DNA of 59,123 bases, taken from NCBI GenBank assembly GCA_903838705.1, contig CAILZL010000036.1, positions 1 through 59,123 on the forward strand, in the 5' to 3' direction. The stretch's first letter is position 1. Each line of letters opens with the position of its first letter. This DNA is from an uncultured Pseudomonadota bacterium (GTDB lineage: Bacteria > Pseudomonadota > Gammaproteobacteria > Steroidobacterales > Steroidobacteraceae). Below are positions 56,134-59,123 of the stretch, piece after piece. Under the pieces are notes generated by a model. It ran no database searches and was not told the origin of the DNA. It was given only the letters and a program-made list of their open reading frames with translations. Made by a program: the position numbers and the translations under genes.

Positions 56134-57630
56134 TCAGCGCACGGCAAGCGTAAAGCCGATATTTGTCTTGTCGATGTTGTACACGCCGAAGTCGCAACTG
56201 AAGACTGTCCATGCCTGTGTGATATCGCTGTGATTAGTGGTGGAGGTCCAGAAGTATTCCAGTTCGTTGAAGGTATCGAAAATGGCGGCTTGATCCACCG
56301 CGCCATTGGACTTCATAAATTTTGTATTGAACTTCAGGGCCTGATTGGTTTCGGCACGATCCACCAGACTCAGCATTTCATTGCGATTCGGCATGCGCCA
56401 TTGCCCGGCACTGGAACCGTCAGTCAAACCGCATTGGCCGTTGGCAAGCGCATTGGTGGCCGCAATGGCACCCGCCCAGTCGGCATGAATGCAATCGGCG
56501 CGCTTCAACCAGGTCAGGCCGGTGACTGCATCGGTCAGTGTGCCATTGTTATTATCGATGAAGCGCGGGTACGGCATGCGTACGCCCTTGAGCAGACTGG
56601 CGTCATCGCCACTGGCGTACACAATGAACTGTCCGGTGGCCGGCAATGCCACAGCGCCTGCGCTGCCGCCCGTTTTCACAGCCCATAAGGCATGTGTGGA
56701 ACTGCTCTTGAGGTTGCTGCTGCCATCGTTGATGTAACGACCATCCGTGAAGCGAATAACCCATGCTTCGCTGGTGTCGCCGCGATAGGTAGTCGATGAC
56801 CAATAGGTGCTGGCAATGTTCGTGAACGGATGCGCTATCGTCAGGGCCGGGTTGCTCTGCGAGACATCCACCAGGCTTTCCAGTTCACCGATGTTGGGCA
56901 TGCGCCACTGACCAGTGGTTGAGCCATCCGTCAATCCACAACTGCCGCTGGCCAATTGACTGGCTGCAGTCAGGGCACTGGTCCAGTTCTGAGCGGTAAC
57001 ACAGCCGGCGTCTTTCAGCCACACCAGACCCGTCAGCGTATCGCTGACCGTGCCATTGTTGTTGTCGATGAAACGCGTGGTCGGCCAGGCAACGCCATGC
57101 GCTGCCGACGCATCATCGCCGCTGACATAGCTCACGCTCTGACCTGAGCGCGGCAGATCGACAAGTTTGTCGCTGGCGCGCAGCCCAGTGAAATTGGCAT
57201 CGCTGACGGTTCGCGCCGTATGAGCATCAATAGCGATAACCGTCTTGAATAATGCGTTGTAATCCGTCTTGGTAACTGTGCCTTCTGTGCTACCAATGCT
57301 CGGCAGAAATGCATAGCCGGGCTTGTCAGCCCAGATTTCGTACTGACCGTAGGGAAATCCTGCCTGCAGTCCTGACACGGTGTAATGGCCAGTCGAATCG
57401 GTAGTAGTGGTGTGTTCGCTGTGATCGTTATCAATGTACACCGTAATGCCGACGCCGCCGATGCCCAGACCATTGCGATCCGCAACCACGCCCGAGAAGC
57501 TGCTGGTGGGTTGCGCTGTCGCGCCACTGGTTGCGGGAGAATCGCCGGAGCCACCTCCACCGCATGCGCTTAATACAAAACTGCAACCAAGTGCCATCGA
57601 GCAGAGTGTTCTGTTAAAACGAAATGCCAT
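56134..57630 (-). CDS. Lipoprotein with carboxypeptidase-regulatory-like and two DUF1566 domains
   Basis: A 498-residue envelope lipoprotein: lipobox VLSACGGGG (Cys at about 23), a Ser/Thr-rich linker, an Ig-like regulatory domain (about 45-110; GIGGVGITVYIDNDHS), then two DUF1566 modules in tandem. They repeat FIDNNNGTVSDTLTGLVWLK / FIDNNNGTLTDAVTGLTWLK and QWRMPNIGELESLVD / QWRMPNRNEMLSLVD. DUF1566 (Lcl) modules occur in surface proteins, some linked to adhesion. ATG 57630 is the start of the signal peptide. Confidence 0.88.
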   Translation of the reverse strand: MAFRFNRTLCSMALGCSFVLSACGGGGSGDSPATSGATAQPTSSFSGVVADRNGLGIGGVGITVYIDNDHSEHTTTTDSTGHYTVSGLQAGFPYGQYEIWADKPGYAFLPSIGSTEGTVTKTDYNALFKTVIAIDAHTARTVSDANFTGLRASDKLVDLPRSGQSVSYVSGDDASAAHGVAWPTTRFIDNNNGTVSDTLTGLVWLKDAGCVTAQNWTSALTAASQLASGSCGLTDGSTTGQWRMPNIGELESLVDVSQSNPALTIAHPFTNIASTYWSSTTYRGDTSEAWVIRFTDGRYINDGSSNLKSSSTHALWAVKTGGSAGAVALPATGQFIVYASGDDASLLKGVRMPYPRFIDNNNGTLTDAVTGLTWLKRADCIHADWAGAIAATNALANGQCGLTDGSSAGQWRMPNRNEMLSLVDRAETNQALKFNTKFMKSNGAVDQAAIFDTFNELEYFWTSTTNHSDITQAWTVFSCDFGVYNIDKTNIGFTLAVR

Positions 57631-58129
57631 GATTGGTGTATCCGGTGTGGTGCGCAAGACTTGGCCGCAGCGGTCAAGTATTCGAGGTAAACGAATCCTT
57701 AGCCGTCAGCGGCTGTGAATCAACAGCCTTGAGTGCGTGCCGATTGCTTATGCAACATCGTTGCGTCTGCGGTGTATGAAGTGTGAACAGCGCCACGAGA
57801 ATTGCGCGGCGAGGTGGCGGCTGAGGATAGAGTGACCATGAAAGCTGTCCGCCCATGTCACCCCCACCACCATGAGTATGCTCTGACTCATCCTTCAGGC
57901 CTTAAGCAATCATGACTTCAGAAGCTAGCAGAAGAATGGGTACAGAATCGGTGCTCAGCAAGGACAGACGGATTACTAGCGTTTATTTTTCTTTCCACCA
58001 AAACCTCCATTGAATCGCCTCAACTCACCCGATGCTTCGCCGCAGCCGTCGAATTAGAATTGATGTGTGACTTAGTATCTGTTTTGTTGGGAATTCTGGC
58101 ATGATGCACGTCTAGGTTTTCCAACCAGG
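57631..58129. other. 500-bp gap before the ATPase gene
   Basis: No gene is evident. Base composition falls from GC-rich near 57800 to A/T-rich near 58050, next to the ATPase gene, which is consistent with the edge of an acquired block. No attachment site or direct repeat could be identified. Confidence 0.5.
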
Positions 58130-59005
58130 ATGTCAGCGGAAATGAAACCGACAAATCTCGCATTCTTGCGTATCGCAAAGCGCGCGGAGCGTCAGGACGA
58201 TGATGTGCTTGAAAAAACTTTCGTCGACTTTGGGTCTGTCTTAACTGTGTTGTCATCCGTTGATCATCAAGTGGTCTTTGGACGGCGCGGGACGGGTAAA
58301 ACTCATTTGTTGACTGTCCTGCGACAGGCGAGAAGAGCAGCGGGAGAGATAGCAATTCAACTCGATATGCGAAATCTCGGATCCGCTGGCGGAATATATG
58401 CCGACCCAACAATTCCATTTACACAGCGAGCAACTCGCCTTCTGATTGATGTTCTTGCGGCCATTCACGCAAGTTTATTGGACCAAGCAATTGAGCATGA
58501 TGCTCTTGTGAATCTAGGTCTCACCGGCCCTGCGCTTGATGAGCTTTTTGATGCGCACAGGTCTGTTAAAGTGGTTGGAACCACAACTCTAGAGTCCACT
58601 TCGTCGGCTGAGAACGCAAATAATGCTGAAGCAAAACTCGGTCTGACCACCTCGGTAAGTACGCTGTCTTTGACTGGCGAGGCAAAGATTGGCGGGGCTG
58701 AAAAAGAGACTATTTCTGCCAAAAAAATTGTTAGCGGTCAAGAAATTCCACAGCTGAATTTTGGAAATGTAGGTACTGCACTGAGACGAGTTGTTGAGAC
58801 CCTACCAAGTCGGAGGCTCTGGATTCTCATTGATGAGTGGAGTGAGGTCCCGTTAGATCTGCAGCCATATTTAGCTGATCTCTTGCGAAGAGCCGTGCTG
58901 CCTATAGGAGGCATAACGGTGAAAATTGCTGCGATTGAACAGCGGAGTCGCCTATTCATCCCGGATGTCAAGGTTGCGAACATCGCGACGTCTACCCCAA
59001 ATTGA
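58130..59005 (+). pseudogene. AAA/ORC-like ATPase gene, 3' end cut by an insertion sequence
   Basis: The 291-residue product has Walker A FGRRGTGKTH (about 50) and Walker B LWILIDEWSE (about 236), with a Ser/Thr/Ala-rich segment between (about 150-195). It resembles the P-loop ATPases of the ORC/Cdc6-like group, some of which sit in defence islands; no specific role can be claimed. Codon use is more A/T-rich than in the housekeeping genes. The last codons (NIATSTPN, stop) abut the IS3-type element, so the sensor and C-terminal domains are lost. Confidence 0.65.
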
Positions 59006-59123
59006 GTAGCACTAGTGATTAGAGTCCGATCCAATATGTATGAGGAGATCGGACATGAAGAAGCGATATTCGGAAGAGCAGATCATCGGATTTCTGCGTG
59101 AAGCGGATGCTGGTGTAGCAATC
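59006..59123 (+). mobile_element. Left end of an IS3-family insertion sequence
   Basis: About 50 bases of non-coding end sequence precede a transposase orfA. The exact terminal inverted repeat cannot be fixed because the right end is outside the window; the border is placed at the end of the ATPase frame. Truncation of the ATPase and loss of homology at this point support an insertion here. Confidence 0.75.
59055..59123 (+). CDS. IS3-family transposase OrfA, N terminus (cut by window edge)
   Basis: The 23 residues MKKRYSEEQIIGFLREADAG (first 20 given) match the start of the IS3/IS407-type OrfA helix-turn-helix protein that binds the element ends. GAGGAG lies about 8 bases before the ATG. The reading frame runs off the window at 59123; OrfB and the frameshift site would follow. 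Confidence 0.9.
   Translation, partial: MKKRYSEEQIIGFLREADAGVAI

Overview
The window reads as a chromosomal segment of a free-living Gram-negative gammaproteobacterium. It carries a gammaproteobacterial-type 16S rRNA gene, TonB-dependent receptors, a Slt transglycosylase, lipoproteins with lipoboxes and many c-di-GMP signalling proteins. The genus cannot be fixed from this sequence; the mix of DUF6152 proteins, TonB receptors and a bufferin cluster would suit a Steroidobacterales/Nevskiales-like lineage, but that is only a guess. Both edges are multicopy sequences (16S rRNA at the left, an IS3-type element at the right), so the window looks like a complete assembly contig broken at repeats. 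No CRISPR array, prophage or tRNA gene was seen.

Layout. 1-1346: the 5' two thirds of a 16S rRNA gene on the minus strand with its leader, boxA, promoter and UP element. 1347-11278: housekeeping genes tyrS, an M23 endopeptidase, ppk1, proB, a small acidic DUF6763 protein, slt and a ToxR/CadC-like membrane regulator. 11483-12387: two small membrane proteins. 12462-17956: a seven-gene metal (probably zinc) uptake operon with two binding proteins, a permease, an ATPase, a DUF6162-like anchor, a DUF4198 protein and a small secreted protein. 18388-21093: secreted and membrane proteins including HupE/UreJ. 21196-24941: a bufferin (copper-binding RiPP) cluster, bufA-bufB-bufC-doxX, divergent from its ECF sigma factor and NrsF-type anti-sigma factor. 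24979-34603: a 2OG-Fe oxygenase, a candidate small RNA, fbp, hemD, DUF4197, a DMT transporter, a diguanylate cyclase, glnS, and a lipocalin/DUF6134/DUF2878 operon. 34658-35277: a scar joining halves of an EAL gene and an outer-membrane protein gene. 35316-37927: a TonB receptor under a NikR-like regulator with a readable NikR box. 38004-46886: YaeQ, PepF and three large signalling proteins. 47220-57630: a second TonB receptor, a duplicated COG4705 membrane protein, a phosphoesterase, a Tat-exported aldo/keto reductase, a DUF6152 protein and a tandem DUF1566 lipoprotein. 58130-59123: an AAA/ORC-like ATPase gene cut by the IS3-type element.

Metal handling is the main theme. There is an ABC importer operon, a NikR-regulated receptor, HupE and a bufferin operon. 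The clearest regulatory result is a pair of near-identical divergent promoters (GTAACC-N16-CGTA) between bufA and the sigma gene. The sigma start codon lies so close to its -10 that its mRNA is probably leaderless. Other leads are an orphan terminator with upstream hairpins (a small RNA or an fbp attenuator), a NikR homologue with one nickel ligand replaced by Arg, a second ABC binding protein with no obvious histidine metal site, three TTAACG repeats at exact 10-bp spacing, and the IS-truncated ATPase.
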